This document shows positions 50,121 through 61,081 of a stretch of DNA of 64,000 nucleotides, piece by piece. A model generated the notes under the pieces. The model was not told where the DNA came from, did no database searches, and saw nothing but the letters and a program-made list of their open reading frames with translations. Location of the stretch: contig NZ_MDKE01000005.1 in assembly GCF_001870485.1 (NCBI RefSeq), forward strand, positions 1 to 64,000. The letters are read 5' to 3'. Source of the stretch: Oceanisphaera psychrotolerans (GTDB lineage: Bacteria > Pseudomonadota > Gammaproteobacteria > Enterobacterales > Aeromonadaceae). The first letter of the stretch is position 1, and the number at the start of each line of letters is the position of its first letter. A program made the position numbers and the translations under genes.

Positions 50121-50182
50121 CTGTAGGCCGGGGAGATCCCAGCGCTGATGCAGGCATTGCCCGAATAAATTCGGGCCTACAG
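50121..50182. repeat. REP-like palindromic element
   Basis: Outer arms ctgtaggcc (50121-50129) / ggcctacag (50174-50182) pair exactly, and an inner palindrome cccgaat-aa-attcggg (50160-50175) forms its own hairpin. It sits in the intergenic space between converging yajQ and ampG. This shape is typical of dispersed REP/BIME elements of gammaproteobacteria. Confidence 0.7.
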
Positions 50183-50207
50183 GGGACAGTTGTTTGTTTT
50201 TTTCCTC

Positions 50208-51587
50208 TTACCCTTCACCCACACTCGATTTCGCCACCCGGCGGATCAGCCACAGCACCGGCAGGCCGATGGCGGCGGAGCCGATAAAGAAGGGCGCATA
50301 GCCATAGGCGTCCACCGCCATTCCCGAAAAGCCGGCCAGAAACTTGGGCAGCAGCATCATCACCGAACTGAACAGCGCGTACTGGGTGGCAGAAAAGGCG
50401 ACGTTGGTCAGGCTGGACAGATAGGTGATAAAGGCGGCGGTGGCGATACCGGCACTGAGGTTGTCCAGCGAGATAATCAGCGTCAGCAATCGCACGTCGG
50501 GGCCGAGCTGACTCATCAGCGCAAACATCAGATTGGTGCCTGCCGCCAGTACCGCACCCAGCATCAGGATGCGCAGGGTACCGAACCGGCTCACCATGAT
50601 CCCGCCCACGGCGGCGCCGACCAGGGTCATGATCACCCCGTATACCTTGGTGACGGTGGCAATCTGTGACTTGCTGAAGCCCATGTCCACATAGAAAGGG
50701 TTCGCCATCACGCCCATCACCACATCAGACACCCGGTAACAGGCGATCAGCGCCAGTATCACCAGTGCCTGGCGGCCGAAACGATGAAAGAATTCGGCAA
50801 AAGGTGCCACCACGGCACTGGCGAAAAAGGCCAGCAGGCTGGCCAGAGGGCGGGGATAACCCCGATCGAGCAGTTGCTGGTGGTGGTCGGCCTGAGCCTG
50901 CTGCTGTTGCCGCAGGTCGACGTCGGGTTCATGCAACAGCAGGCAGGTGATCACCCCCACCAGCATCAGGGCCATCATGCACAGGTAGGCGACTTGCCAG
51001 CCGGCAGGATCGTACCCCAGATCGGAGCCGGCCCAGGCGGCAATGGCCAATGCACCGGCGCCGGCCATGATCATCGCCAGGCGGTAGCCGGTCATGTAGG
51101 CGGCGGCCAGGGCTCCCTGCAGCCGCTCGGGGGCGGCCTCGATACGATAGGCGTCGATGACGATGTCCTGGGTGGCGGAAGCAAACGCCACCGCCAGCGC
51201 AAACAGCGCCAGATTGACAATTTGTGTATTCGGATCGGAATAGGCCATGCCGGCCAGCGCCGCCATGATGATCAGCTGCGACAGCAGCATCCAGCTGCGG
51301 CGCCGGCCCATGCGGCGTGACAGCCAGGGCAGGGGAAGACGGTCCACCAGCGGCGACCACAACCATTTCACCCCGTAGGCCAGGGCGACCCAGCTGAAGA
51401 AACCGATGCTGGTACGGCTGACGCCGGCTTCTCGCAGCCAGAACGACAGGGTACCAAACACCAGCAACAGCGGCAGGCCGGAGGAAAAACCCAGGGCAAA
51501 CAGGGTCAGCACCCGGCGTTCGGCATAGAGCGCCAGTTGCTGTGTCCATCTGTCCTTGCTCAAGACGTTAATGGGCCGCGTCGCCAT
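50208..51587 (-). CDS. ampG: Muropeptide permease AmpG (MFS)
   Basis: 459 residues with about 12-14 membrane segments, in the AmpG branch of the major facilitator family: FALGFSSGLPLLLVFGTLSF, LAYGVKWLWSPLVDRLP and ATQDIVIDAYRIE. It imports anhydromuropeptides for peptidoglycan recycling and links to AmpC induction. The start at 51587 overlaps the cyclophilin gene by 20 bases; a TTG (SKDRWTQQ) about 24 bases in is an alternative. The neighbourhood ampG-yajG-bolA matches E. coli. Confidence 0.92.
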   Translation of the reverse strand: MATRPINVLSKDRWTQQLALYAERRVLTLFALGFSSGLPLLLVFGTLSFWLREAGVSRTSIGFFSWVALAYGVKWLWSPLVDRLPLPWLSRRMGRRRSWMLLSQLIIMAALAGMAYSDPNTQIVNLALFALAVAFASATQDIVIDAYRIEAAPERLQGALAAAYMTGYRLAMIMAGAGALAIAAWAGSDLGYDPAGWQVAYLCMMALMLVGVITCLLLHEPDVDLRQQQQAQADHHQQLLDRGYPRPLASLLAFFASAVVAPFAEFFHRFGRQALVILALIACYRVSDVVMGVMANPFYVDMGFSKSQIATVTKVYGVIMTLVGAAVGGIMVSRFGTLRILMLGAVLAAGTNLMFALMSQLGPDVRLLTLIISLDNLSAGIATAAFITYLSSLTNVAFSATQYALFSSVMMLLPKFLAGFSGMAVDAYGYAPFFIGSAAIGLPVLWLIRRVAKSSVGEG

Positions 51588-52137
51588 GAGCCAGGCGGCG
51601 AACCTGTTGCAGTATGATGGGCTGCTCCGGTACGTCCCGCGCGCGCAGCTTGAGGTTCATGCCGGTGGGCACTTGCGCCATCTGTTGCAGTACCTGCTCG
51701 CCGTCGATCACCCGGCCAAACACCGTGTAACCGGCCTTGCGGCCGCCATCCAGCGACAGATTGTCGCTGAGATTGATGTAAAACTGACGGGTGGCGCTGT
51801 CGGGATCCTGAGTGCGGGCCATGGCGATGGTGCCGCTCAGGTTGGAGAGACCATTGCCGGACTCGTTTATCACGGGGGCGTAGGTTGGCAAGGGCTCATG
51901 GTCGGTGTCGAAGCCACCGCCCTGTACCACAAAGCCGGGGATCAACCGGTGAAAGAGACTGTTGTTGTAGCTGCCGTCATCCACGTAACGCAGAAAGTTG
52001 GCCACCGACGCCGGCGCTGAAGACTCGTTCAGCTCGACCTGAAGTGTGCCCATGTTGGTGACCAGCTCGACCCGGGGCCCGGCCAGCGCCGAGCCGGCCA
52101 TCAGCAGGCCGGCGGCCAGCAGGAGAAGACGCTTCAT
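51568..52137 (-). CDS. Periplasmic cyclophilin-type peptidyl-prolyl isomerase
   Basis: 189 residues: signal peptide (MKRLLLLAAGLLMAGSALA) then a cyclophilin fold starting GPRVELVTNMGTLQVELN with FLRYVDDGSYNNSLFHRLIP, FVVQGGGFD and SATRQFYINLSDN. It is the PpiA type, assisting folding in the periplasm. The adjacent yajG stop is one base before its start, and it overlaps ampG. Confidence 0.92.
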   Translation of the reverse strand: MKRLLLLAAGLLMAGSALAGPRVELVTNMGTLQVELNESSAPASVANFLRYVDDGSYNNSLFHRLIPGFVVQGGGFDTDHEPLPTYAPVINESGNGLSNLSGTIAMARTQDPDSATRQFYINLSDNLSLDGGRKAGYTVFGRVIDGEQVLQQMAQVPTGMNLKLRARDVPEQPIILQQVRRLAHGDAAH

Positions 52138-52716
52138 TTAGTTACCCCCGATAAATTGTTGTACATCGCGATCGGCCAGCATGTCCTTGACCAGCAACGA
52201 CAGCTGTTCGTTCAAGGCTTCTTTTACCTTGTCCAGTTCCGGATGCAGGCGACCGGGGAACTCGGCCTGGGCGCTGCGGCGATATTGCTTGGTGATGGTA
52301 CGACCATCGCGCTGCAGGGTCAGTTGCACCCGCAACTGTTGCACCACATCGTAGCTGATGTGGCCGCGGATCACCCGGGCCAGTACTTCCTGCAGCTCCA
52401 GTGTTACCTGGGTGCGGGCGCCGTTCTCGATAAAGGCGCCCTGATTGCTCAGACCCTGAGCCAGTGCCTGCTCCATCTGCACCTTGAGGTTGTTGCTGGC
52501 GCCAACCACCACCGGTGCCTTGTCTTTTTGCTCGATTTGAATGACGTAGTCGTTCTTGCGGCCATCCTGGCTGCTGAGCGAGACCGACTGGCCCCGGTAC
52601 ACGCCGGCGCTGGCCTCCACCGTGGGGCTGACATCGACCGCGATGGGGTAGTAGCTGGCACAGGCGGTCAGGCTCAGGGCCAGCATACCGGTTGTTAACC
52701 ATTTGATGGGTTTCAT
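52138..52716 (-). CDS. yajG: YajG-like lipoprotein
   Basis: 192 residues. A lipoprotein signal sequence ends MLALSLTACASYYP (lipobox LTAC, Cys19). The mature part matches the YajG family: VEASAGVYRGQSVSLSSQDG, RKNDYVIQIEQKDKAPVVV and RVQLTLQRDGRTITKQY. Function unknown; it is conserved between bolA and ampG in E. coli, and the same grouping is kept here with an extra cyclophilin. Confidence 0.87.
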   Translation of the reverse strand: MKPIKWLTTGMLALSLTACASYYPIAVDVSPTVEASAGVYRGQSVSLSSQDGRKNDYVIQIEQKDKAPVVVGASNNLKVQMEQALAQGLSNQGAFIENGARTQVTLELQEVLARVIRGHISYDVVQQLRVQLTLQRDGRTITKQYRRSAQAEFPGRLHPELDKVKEALNEQLSLLVKDMLADRDVQQFIGGN

Positions 52717-52727
52717 GAAAGTGTTCC

Positions 52728-53864
52728 TTACGAGGTTTTAATGGCTCTGAGAATAACGAATTTGCGGTTGGATGCCACCACTCGTTGATTGCCGAACAGT
52801 CGTTTCAGCTTCTGATGGTAATCAAGGTGACGGTTGGCAACCAGCAGCAGCTCGCCGCCACGGCGCAGCACCCGTTTGGCGTCGACGAACATTTGCCAGG
52901 CGATGTGATCGGTAATGGCCTGCTGCTGGTGAAACGGCGGATTACACAGTATCAGATCGGCACTGTCGGCGGCCATGCCGTCGAGACAGTTATTGACCAT
53001 GAAGCGGGCACGGGATCCGGCCTCGGGCAGGTTTTCGCTGACATTGAGGCGGGCGCTGGCCATGGCCATGTAAGACTCGTCCACGAAGGTGACCTCGGCA
53101 TCCGGATTGCGCGCCAATGCCGTCAGTCCCAGTACGCCGTTGCCGCAACCGAGATCGATGATCCGGTCCGGGCGGTTGGCGGGCAGGTGCTCGAGCATGA
53201 AACGGGCACCGATATCGAGGCTGATGCGGGAAAACACGTTGGCATGGTTATGAATGGTAAAGCCGGTGCCTTCCAGCGGCCACGACAGCGGTGCCGGCAG
53301 CGGTGTTGCCTCTCTGGAACCGTCCCGCTGGCAGAAGATTAGTCGTGCTTTTTTCCAGGCCAGGCTGGTATGGGTGGGACCGATATAGTGCTCGAACAGC
53401 TTCAGGGTCGAACTGTGAATGTCGCGCGCCTTGGCGCCGACGACGAGGCGGGTGTCCGGCCCCATCACCTGGCTCAGGGCCGCCAGTTGATATTCGAGCA
53501 TGGCGTTGGTCTTGGGCAGCTTCATCAGCACCAGCCCCGGCTGTCCCGGCAATTCGGCCAGGCTGTTCAGTGACAGCCAGTTTTTTTCCAGGCCGTTGTC
53601 CCGGGCATTGGCGTCCATCGCCAGCTCGCTGATGCGGGAGTCGGTCAGGCTGTAGGGACGATGATGATGCAGTGCCAGGGTGAGCGCACCGAAGCCGTCG
53701 TTGAGGATCAGCAGGGGGGCGGTCTGGTCCCATTCCCGGGTCATCAGCTCGGTTATGATATATTCATCGGCCGCATCCCAGGCTTGCAGGCCGTGCTGGG
53801 CGGGGCGAGGGTAACGATGCAGTAACAGCTCGCCACCCTGAGGCAGGGGAAAATGATGATTCAT
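52728..53864 (-). CDS. rlmG: 23S rRNA (guanine1835-N2)-methyltransferase RlmG
   Basis: 378 residues. The N-terminal half is the degenerate methyltransferase-like domain (about 1-185); the C-terminal half is an active SAM methyltransferase with IIDLGCGNGVLGLTALARNP (motif I), VTFVDESYMAMASARLNV and LILCNPPFHQQQAITD (NPPF, motif IV). It methylates G1835 of 23S rRNA. The start is MNHHFPLPQGGELLLHRYP at 53864. Confidence 0.92.
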   Translation of the reverse strand: MNHHFPLPQGGELLLHRYPRPAQHGLQAWDAADEYIITELMTREWDQTAPLLILNDGFGALTLALHHHRPYSLTDSRISELAMDANARDNGLEKNWLSLNSLAELPGQPGLVLMKLPKTNAMLEYQLAALSQVMGPDTRLVVGAKARDIHSSTLKLFEHYIGPTHTSLAWKKARLIFCQRDGSREATPLPAPLSWPLEGTGFTIHNHANVFSRISLDIGARFMLEHLPANRPDRIIDLGCGNGVLGLTALARNPDAEVTFVDESYMAMASARLNVSENLPEAGSRARFMVNNCLDGMAADSADLILCNPPFHQQQAITDHIAWQMFVDAKRVLRRGGELLLVANRHLDYHQKLKRLFGNQRVVASNRKFVILRAIKTS

Positions 53865-53921
53865 GATGCGATGGCCTGACAGAAAAAAGAGCCATTTTAG
53901 CAGTTAATGGGGGAAAGCAGT

Positions 53922-54524
53922 ATGGAGCTGTGGGCCGAGTCGCCCCAATGGATCACCCTGCCTCAGGGGCGGCTGCTGTGGTGGCCGGATGCCTTCGTAT
54001 CCGAGGCGGACGCCTGGTTCGAGCAACTGCAGGCAGAGATCCCCTGGCAGCAGCATCGGCTGCGCCTGTTCGGACGGGAGCACGACGAGCCCAGGCTGTC
54101 CTGCTGGATGGGGGAGGCGGTGTACCGTTATTCCGGCAAAACCCGAGAACCTGCAGTCTGGCACCCGCTGGTCAACGAGATTCGAAAGCAAGTGCAAGTC
54201 ATCTGCGAGCAGCCCTTCAACGGCGTCTTGCTCAACCGGTACCGTCATGGTCAGGACAGCATGGGCTGGCATGCGGATAACGAACCCGAGCTGGGGGCAA
54301 ACCCGGTCATCGCTTCCATCAGCCTGGGGGCGACGCGGGGCTTCACTCTGCGGCACAAGGACGGCGAACGCCGACAACTGATGCTGAGCCATGGCAGCCT
54401 GCTGGTGATGGCGGGCGAAATGCAGCATCATTGGCAGCATGCCCTACCCAAAGCCGGGGCCGTTGACCGGGAGCGCATCAATCTCACCTTTCGCTATCTT
54501 CCTCGACACCGTGAGAGTGAGTGA
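53922..54524 (+). CDS. alkB: AlkB-type alpha-ketoglutarate/Fe(II) DNA dealkylase
   Basis: 200 residues, AlkB2/ABH2-like in length. The iron ligands are His117 and Asp119 (MGWHADNEPEL) and His173 (EMQHHWQHALPK); the ketoglutarate arginine region is RINLTFR (185-191). NRYRHGQDSMGWHADNE is the family signature. It removes methyl lesions from DNA or RNA. The start at 53922 follows GGGGGAAAG; ATG 53907 overlaps that site. It is divergent from rlmG. Confidence 0.92.
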   Translation: MELWAESPQWITLPQGRLLWWPDAFVSEADAWFEQLQAEIPWQQHRLRLFGREHDEPRLSCWMGEAVYRYSGKTREPAVWHPLVNEIRKQVQVICEQPFNGVLLNRYRHGQDSMGWHADNEPELGANPVIASISLGATRGFTLRHKDGERRQLMLSHGSLLVMAGEMQHHWQHALPKAGAVDRERINLTFRYLPRHRESE

Positions 54525-54580
54525 AAGCGGAGCGGGCATCGTCAGGTCCTGGGATATTGTCGTTTATGCAGGAGTAAATC

Positions 54581-54897
54581 ATGTCGATACAGTCTCTTAT
54601 CGAGAACAAGGTGCAGGCGGCGTTGTCGCCCGTGCATCTGGAAGTGATCAACGAAAGCTACATGCACCGGGTGGCGCCGGGCTCGGAGACCCATTTCAAA
54701 CTGGTGGTGGTCAGCGAGCAGTTCGAAGGTCAGCGATTGCTGGCGCGGCATCGGGCTCTGAATACGTTGCTGGCCGAGGAACTGGCCGGTGGCGTTCACG
54801 CCCTGGCGTTGCATACCCTGACCCCTGCCGAATGGCAGCGCGCGCAGGCGTGCCGGACAGTCCCAACTGTCGTGGTCAGGGCGGCGTGTCGGGCTGA
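54581..54897 (+). CDS. bolA: BolA family protein (frameshift at about 54840)
   Basis: The BolA fold is seen from MSIQSLIENKVQAALSPVHL, VINESYMHRVAPGSETHFKL and ARHRALNTLLAEELAGGVHA to HTLTPAEWQ. The frame then runs on past the expected end to 54982. One frame away, RAGVPDSPNCRGQGGVSG with a stop at 54895-54897 is the normal BolA tail (SPxCRGG). Adding one G near cagcg|cgcg (54835-54844) gives 105 residues, exactly the E. coli length. BolA works with monothiol glutaredoxins in Fe-S handling and shape control. AGGAG precedes the ATG. Confidence 0.9.
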
Positions 54898-55251
54898 CCA
54901 CGCATGTCATCCACCCTCAGGATATAGTCGTACCTCGAGGCGTGAGTCCCTCCGGTTCGCAATGAGACCAAAGCATAATTAAGTAGCCAAATATCATGGC
55001 CTTATTTTTGCTAGGCGAAACTTTGAACAAGCAGGCTTTCCCGAAAGAGGCGCTAAATTTTGGTAATTGCCGTGGCAGCCGCCGCGTTAAAAGTGCTAGA
55101 ATTATGCGCCTTTTATATCGGGCTGGATGTTATCGGACTGTAGTCATGTTGTTTCAACAGGATAGAGGCAGACCGGTAGCGACTCATCAGCATGTTGTCA
55201 TGTCTGACATGGCAAGTACCTGTCTTCCCCTAACAAGTAGTGCAAGTGAGT
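54898..55251. other. Intergenic region upstream of the nqr operon
   Basis: No gene is supported; a frame across 54996-55265 lacks a ribosome site and family match. It holds the nqr promoter: TGCTAGAAT at 55094-55102 is an extended -10 element, giving a leader of about 140 bases before nqrA. No clear -35. Confidence 0.5.
55094..55102 (+). promoter_or_regulatory. Extended -10 promoter candidate for nqrA-F
   Basis: TG-c-TAGAAT with an A/T-rich upstream flank (gttaaaag). No recognisable -35, as allowed for extended -10 promoters. Confidence 0.45.
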
Positions 55252-56595
55252 ATGATTACAATTAAAAAAGGACTGGACCTCCCGGTTTCCGGGGCCCCAG
55301 AGCAAGTAATCTACGATGGCCCTGCCATCAAACGTGTTGCTACGCTGGGCGAGGAGTTTGTGGGCATGCGCCCTACCATGCACGTCAAGGTAGAGGATCG
55401 TGTCAAAAAAGGTCAGGTGATCTTCGAAGACAAGAAGAATCCAGGCGTTAAGTTCACAGCTCCCGCCGCTGGTACCGTGGTTGAAATCAACCGTGGTGCC
55501 AAACGTGTACTGCAATCGGTCGTGATTGCCGTCGATGACAGCGAAGAACAGATTACTTTCTCAAAATACGCTTCCGCTGAACTTTCCAAACTGGAACCTG
55601 ATACTGTCCGCGAACAGCTGGTTGAATCCGGCCTGTGGACGGCGCTGCGCACTCGTCCCTTTAGCAAGGTACCTGCCGTCGGTTCTACTCCTCGCTCCAT
55701 CTTCGTCACCGCCATGGACACCAACCCGCTGAGCGCCAATGCCGAACTGATCATCAAGGAAAATGCGCAAGCCTTTACCGATGGTCTGCAGGTACTGAGC
55801 CGGTTGACCGAAGGCCAGGTGCACGTCTGTAAGGGCGAAGGCAGTCTGCCTCAGGCTCAGGCCAGCAACATCACCGAACAAGTGTTCAGTGGCGTGCATC
55901 CTGCCGGCCTGCCGGGCACGCACATTCACTTCATCGATCCGGTCGTGGCCGGCAAGGTGGTCTGGTATATCAATTACCAGGACGTGATTGCCTTCGGCAA
56001 GCTGTTCACCACCGGTGAGCTGTTTACCGACCGCGTGGTGGCGCTGGGTGGCCCGGTGGTACAGAAGCCGCGTCTGCTGCGTACCCGCCTCGGTGCCTCT
56101 CTGGAGGAGCTGACCGCCGGTGAACTGCAGAATGGTGAGAGCCGTGTTATTTCCGGTTCCGTGCTGTCCGGTACTACCGCCAATGGGCCTCACGCCTATC
56201 TGGGTCGTTACCACCTGCAGGTGTCGGTACTGGCCGAAGGCCGCGAGAAAGAATTTATGGGCTGGCTGGCGCCGGGTGCCAACAAGTTCTCCGTGACCCG
56301 CGCCTACCTGAGCCACCTGACTAAGGGCAAGCTGTTCGATCTGACCACCACCACCAACGGTTCCGCCCGTGCAATGGTGCCGATCGGCAACTACGAGCGC
56401 ATCATGCCACTGGATATTCTGCCGACCCTGCTGCTGCGTGATCTGCTGTCCAATGATACCGATAGCGCCCAGACTCTGGGCTGCCTGGAGCTGGATGAAG
56501 AAGATCTGGCGCTCTGTACCTATGTGTGCCCGGGCAAGTACGATTACGGCCAGGCCCTGCGTCAGTGTCTGACCAAGATTGAGCTAGAGGGCTAA
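55252..56595 (+). CDS. nqrA: Na+-translocating NADH:quinone reductase subunit A
   Basis: 447 residues, peripheral cytoplasmic subunit, no cofactor assigned. It begins [20 protein letters not shown] and shows the biotinyl-like fold [20 protein letters not shown] and a C-terminal [23 protein letters not shown]. The ATG at 55252 fits the family; GTG 55240 is in frame but too far upstream. First gene of the nqr operon, 3 bases before nqrB. Confidence 0.97.
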   Translation: MITIKKGLDLPVSGAPEQVIYDGPAIKRVATLGEEFVGMRPTMHVKVEDRVKKGQVIFEDKKNPGVKFTAPAAGTVVEINRGAKRVLQSVVIAVDDSEEQITFSKYASAELSKLEPDTVREQLVESGLWTALRTRPFSKVPAVGSTPRSIFVTAMDTNPLSANAELIIKENAQAFTDGLQVLSRLTEGQVHVCKGEGSLPQAQASNITEQVFSGVHPAGLPGTHIHFIDPVVAGKVVWYINYQDVIAFGKLFTTGELFTDRVVALGGPVVQKPRLLRTRLGASLEELTAGELQNGESRVISGSVLSGTTANGPHAYLGRYHLQVSVLAEGREKEFMGWLAPGANKFSVTRAYLSHLTKGKLFDLTTTTNGSARAMVPIGNYERIMPLDILPTLLLRDLLSNDTDSAQTLGCLELDEEDLALCTYVCPGKYDYGQALRQCLTKIELEG

Positions 56596-56598
56596 GTA

Positions 56599-57837
56599 AT
56601 GAGCTTGAAACACACTCTGGAAAAGCTCGAACACCATTTCGAGCCGGGCGGCAAATACGAAAAGTTTTACGCCCTGTATGAAGCGGTCGCAACCGTGCTC
56701 TACACCCCAGGCATGGTGACCCGCAGCGGTGCCCATGTGCGTGACAGCATCGATCTGAAGCGCATCATGATCATGGTCTGGATGGCGACCTTTCCGGCCA
56801 TGTTCTTCGGCATGTACAACACCGGTGGTCAGGCGATCAGTGCTCTGACCAACCTGTACAGCCCGGCTGAACTGGCGGCGGTCATCGATGGCAACTGGCG
56901 CTATGGTCTGGCGCAGAGCCTGGGGGCCACCATGGGTGAAGGCGCAGGCTGGGGCAGCAATATGCTGCTGGGTGCGACCTACTTCCTGCCTATCTACCTG
57001 ACAGTGTTCCTGGTCGGTGGCTTTTGGGAAGTGCTGTTCGCTTCCGTGCGCAAGCACGAAGTGAACGAAGGTTTCTTCGTGACCTCCGTGCTGTTCGCCC
57101 TGATTGTGCCCGCCACTCTGCCCCTGTGGCAGGCGGCGCTGGGTATCACCTTCGGCGTGGTTATGGCTAAGGAAATCTTCGGCGGTACCGGCAAGAACTT
57201 CCTCAACCCGGCCCTGGCCGGCCGTGCCTTCCTGTTCTTCGCCTATCCGGCCGAGATTTCAGGTGACACCGTCTGGACTGCCGTTGACGGCTTCTCCGGT
57301 GCGACTGCTCTGGGCCAGTGGGCCAGCGGTGGTCAGGCTGCGCTGATGGACGTGAACAGCGGCACCCTGATCAGCTGGATGGATGCCTTTATCGGTAACA
57401 TCCAGGGCTCCATCGGTGAGGTGTCTACCCTGGCTATCCTGCTGGGCGGCCTGTTCATCATCTATCTGGGTATTGCCTCCTGGCGTATCGTGGGTGGTGT
57501 GATGCTCGGCATGGTGGTGACAGCGACCCTGTTCAACATCATCGGCTCCGACACCAACAGCATGTTCAGCATGCCCTGGTACTGGCACCTGGTGCTGGGT
57601 GGTTTTGCCTTCGGCATGATGTTCATGGCGACCGACCCGGTGTCTGCTTCCTTTACCAACAAGGGTAAATGGTGGTACGGCGCGCTGATCGGCGTCATGG
57701 TGGTGCTGATCCGTGTGGTTAACCCGGCCTTCCCCGAAGGCATGATGCTGGCCATTCTGTTCGCCAACCTGTTCGCCCCCTTGTTCGACCACTTCGTGGT
57801 GCAGGCCAATATCAAACGGAGGCTGGCTCGTGGCTAA
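56599..57837 (+). CDS. nqrB: Na+-NQR subunit B
   Basis: 412 residues, about ten membrane segments. Thr236 in [11 protein letters not shown] is the covalent FMN site known for this subunit. It also binds riboflavin/quinone and forms part of the Na+ channel. The N-terminus [20 protein letters not shown] is typical. It overlaps nqrC by 8 bases. Confidence 0.97.
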   Translation: MSLKHTLEKLEHHFEPGGKYEKFYALYEAVATVLYTPGMVTRSGAHVRDSIDLKRIMIMVWMATFPAMFFGMYNTGGQAISALTNLYSPAELAAVIDGNWRYGLAQSLGATMGEGAGWGSNMLLGATYFLPIYLTVFLVGGFWEVLFASVRKHEVNEGFFVTSVLFALIVPATLPLWQAALGITFGVVMAKEIFGGTGKNFLNPALAGRAFLFFAYPAEISGDTVWTAVDGFSGATALGQWASGGQAALMDVNSGTLISWMDAFIGNIQGSIGEVSTLAILLGGLFIIYLGIASWRIVGGVMLGMVVTATLFNIIGSDTNSMFSMPWYWHLVLGGFAFGMMFMATDPVSASFTNKGKWWYGALIGVMVVLIRVVNPAFPEGMMLAILFANLFAPLFDHFVVQANIKRRLARG

Positions 57838-58592
57838 GAAAGAAACTATCGGCAGAACCTTTGCCGTGATCGGCGGCCTTTGTCTGGTTTGCTCTGTGGT
57901 GGTATCCGGCGCAGCAGTATTGCTGAAGCCGACCCAGCAGCGTAACCAGGCCCTGGACGTACAGACCAATATCGTTGACGTGGCCGGTCTGGGCCGTGCC
58001 AATGTGGCGGAAAACTACGAGCGCTTTATCGATGCTCGTCTGTTGGACCTGACCACCGGTGAGTTCTCGGACAAATCGGTACAGGGCTACAACCAGCGCA
58101 ACGCGGCCAAGGAGCCGTCCACCAGCATCAAGCTGAGCCCGAGTGATGATCCGGCCGGTATTCGCCGTCGCGCCAATCTGGTGCCGGTGTATATGGCCAA
58201 GGACGAAGACGGCGAGCTGGACAGCATCATACTGCCGATCCATGGTCAGGGCCTGTGGTCTACCATGTATGCGTTTGTCGCCGTTGCACCCGATGGCAAC
58301 ACCATCAAGGGCATCACCTACTACGAGCAGGGTGAAACCCCCGGACTCGGCGGTGAGGTGGAAAACCCCAACTGGCGTGCCCAGTTTGTCGGCAAGAAGC
58401 TGTTTGACGACAACGGCCAGCCGGCGCTGAAAGTGGTGAAAGGGGGAGCCCCCGAAGGTGCTCCTTCCAGCGTAGACGGCCTGTCTGGCGCTACCCTGAC
58501 TTCCAACGGCGTGCAACACACCTTTGAATTCTGGCTCGGTGAGCAGGGCTTCGGTCCTTTCCTGGCCAAGGTTCGTGAAGGAGAGCTGAACA

Positions 58593-58600
<8 letters not shown>
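57830..58600 (+). CDS. nqrC: Na+-NQR subunit C
   Basis: 256 residues: one N-terminal membrane helix ([20 protein letters not shown]) and a periplasmic FMN domain. The FMN-carrying Thr is Thr222 in [23 protein letters not shown] is also conserved. The FMN is attached by ApbE, which is encoded downstream. It overlaps nqrD by 8 bases. Confidence 0.97.
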
Positions 58601-59225
<625 letters not shown>

Positions 59226-59228
59226 TAA

Positions 59229-59825
59229 ATGGAACATTTTCTGAGTTTATTTGTTCGTGCCGTCTTCATCGAGAACCTGGCACTGGCCTTCTTTCTGGGG
59301 ATGTGTACCTTCCTGGCGGTATCCAAGAAGGTAAAAACCTCGTTCGGTCTGGGGGTTGCGGTAACGGTGGTACTGACCATTTCGGTACCGGTTAACAACC
59401 TGATCTACAACTTCATCCTGAAAGATGGCGCCCTGGCCGAAGGGGTGGACCTGAGCTTCCTGAACTTCATTACCTTTATCGGGGTAATTGCGGCTCTGGT
59501 TCAGATCCTGGAAATGCTGCTGGACAAGTTCTTCCCTGCGCTCTACAACGCGCTCGGCATCTTCCTGCCGCTGATCACCGTAAACTGCGCCATCTTCGGT
59601 GGCGTGTCGTTCATGGTACAGCGGGACTATAACTTCGCCGAGTCCATCGTCTACGGCTTTGGCTCCGGCATTGGCTGGATGCTGGCAATCGTATTGCTGG
59701 CCGGTTTGCGCGAGAAGATGAAGTATGCGGATGTACCCGATGGTCTGCGCGGTCTGGGGATTACCTTTATCTCCGCCGGCCTGATGGCTCTGGGCTTCAT
59801 GTCTTTCTCTGGCATATCTCTGTAA
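59229..59825 (+). CDS. nqrE: Na+-NQR subunit E
   Basis: 198 residues, six membrane segments, inverted in topology to NqrD; it has [20 protein letters not shown] and [14 protein letters not shown] with the paired cysteines of the intramembrane Fe site. It starts 3 bases after nqrD. Confidence 0.97.
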   Translation: MEHFLSLFVRAVFIENLALAFFLGMCTFLAVSKKVKTSFGLGVAVTVVLTISVPVNNLIYNFILKDGALAEGVDLSFLNFITFIGVIAALVQILEMLLDKFFPALYNALGIFLPLITVNCAIFGGVSFMVQRDYNFAESIVYGFGSGIGWMLAIVLLAGLREKMKYADVPDGLRGLGITFISAGLMALGFMSFSGISL

Positions 59826-59851
59826 CCCCAGTGATAGAAAAGGAATAATCG

Positions 59852-61075
59852 ATGGAAATCATTCTAGGCGTGGTCATGTTCACCGTGATCGTGCTGGTCC
59901 TGGTAAGCGTTATCCTGTTTGCCAAGTCCAAGCTGGTCGCGGAAGGGGATGTGACTATCAGCATCAACGACGATCCCGACAAGGCCATCACCACCGGCGC
60001 CGGCGGCAAGCTGCTGGGCGCCCTGGCGGCCAACGGTATCTTCGTGTCTTCTGCCTGTGGCGGCGGTGGCTCCTGTGGTCAGTGCCGGGTGCGCATTCTG
60101 GAAGGGGGCGGTGAAATTCTGCCTACCGAACAGGATCACATCTCCAAGCGCGAAGCGCGTGAAGGCGAGCGTCTGTCCTGTCAGGTCAACGTCAAGCAGG
60201 ACATGAAAATCGAGCTGCCGGAAGAAGTGTTCGGCATCAAGAAGTGGGATTGCGAAGTTATCTCCAACGATAACAAGGCGACCTTCATCAAGGAACTGAA
60301 GCTGAAGATCCCCAACGGCGAAAGCGTGCCTTTCCGTGCCGGTGGTTATATTCAGATTGAAGCGCCTGCCCATCACGTCAAGTACAAAGACTTCGATGTG
60401 CCCGAGGAATACCGGGAAGACTGGGACAAGTTCAAGATCTTCGAGCTGGAGTCCAAAGTAGACGAGGAAACCATCCGCGCCTACTCCATGGCCAACTATC
60501 CGGAAGAAGAAGGCATCATCATGCTCAACGTGCGCATCGCGACCCCGCCGCCACGTAACTGGAGCGCGCCTCCGGGCAAGATGTCTTCCTACATCTGGTC
60601 GCTCAAGGCCGGTGACAAGGCCACCATTTCCGGTCCCTTCGGTGAATTCTTCGCCAAGGATACCGATGCAGAAATGGTGTTTATCGGTGGTGGTGCCGGT
60701 ATGGCGCCGATGCGTTCGCACATCTTCGACCAGCTCAAGCGTCTTAACTCCAAGCGCAAGATCAGCTTCTGGTACGGTGCCCGTTCCAAGCGCGAAATGT
60801 TCTATGTGGAAGATTTCGACGGTCTGCAGGAGCAGTGCGAGAACTTCCAGTGGCATGTGGCGTTGAGCGATCCTCAGCCCGATGACAACTGGGACGGTTA
60901 CACCGGATTTATCCATAACGTGTTGTATGACAACTATCTGCGGGATCACGAAGCTCCCGAAGATTGTGAATACTACATGTGTGGTCCGCCGGTGATGAAC
61001 GCCGCCGTGATCTCCATGCTCAAGAACCTGGGCGTTGAAGACGACAACATTCTGCTGGATGACTTTGGTGGTTAA
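59852..61075 (+). CDS. nqrF: Na+-NQR subunit F
   Basis: 407 residues. The N-terminal membrane helix ([20 protein letters not shown]) is followed by a [2Fe-2S] ferredoxin domain with Cys69, Cys75, Cys78 ([10 protein letters not shown]) and Cys110, then an FAD/NADH reductase domain ([39 protein letters not shown]). It is the NADH entry point of the complex. Confidence 0.97.
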   Translation: MEIILGVVMFTVIVLVLVSVILFAKSKLVAEGDVTISINDDPDKAITTGAGGKLLGALAANGIFVSSACGGGGSCGQCRVRILEGGGEILPTEQDHISKREAREGERLSCQVNVKQDMKIELPEEVFGIKKWDCEVISNDNKATFIKELKLKIPNGESVPFRAGGYIQIEAPAHHVKYKDFDVPEEYREDWDKFKIFELESKVDEETIRAYSMANYPEEEGIIMLNVRIATPPPRNWSAPPGKMSSYIWSLKAGDKATISGPFGEFFAKDTDAEMVFIGGGAGMAPMRSHIFDQLKRLNSKRKISFWYGARSKREMFYVEDFDGLQEQCENFQWHVALSDPQPDDNWDGYTGFIHNVLYDNYLRDHEAPEDCEYYMCGPPVMNAAVISMLKNLGVEDDNILLDDFGG

Positions 61076-61081
61076 ACACTG

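Noticed and set aside
54996-55265. 89-residue frame ahead of nqrA
   Set aside because: No ribosome site, no family, and it covers the probable nqr promoter.
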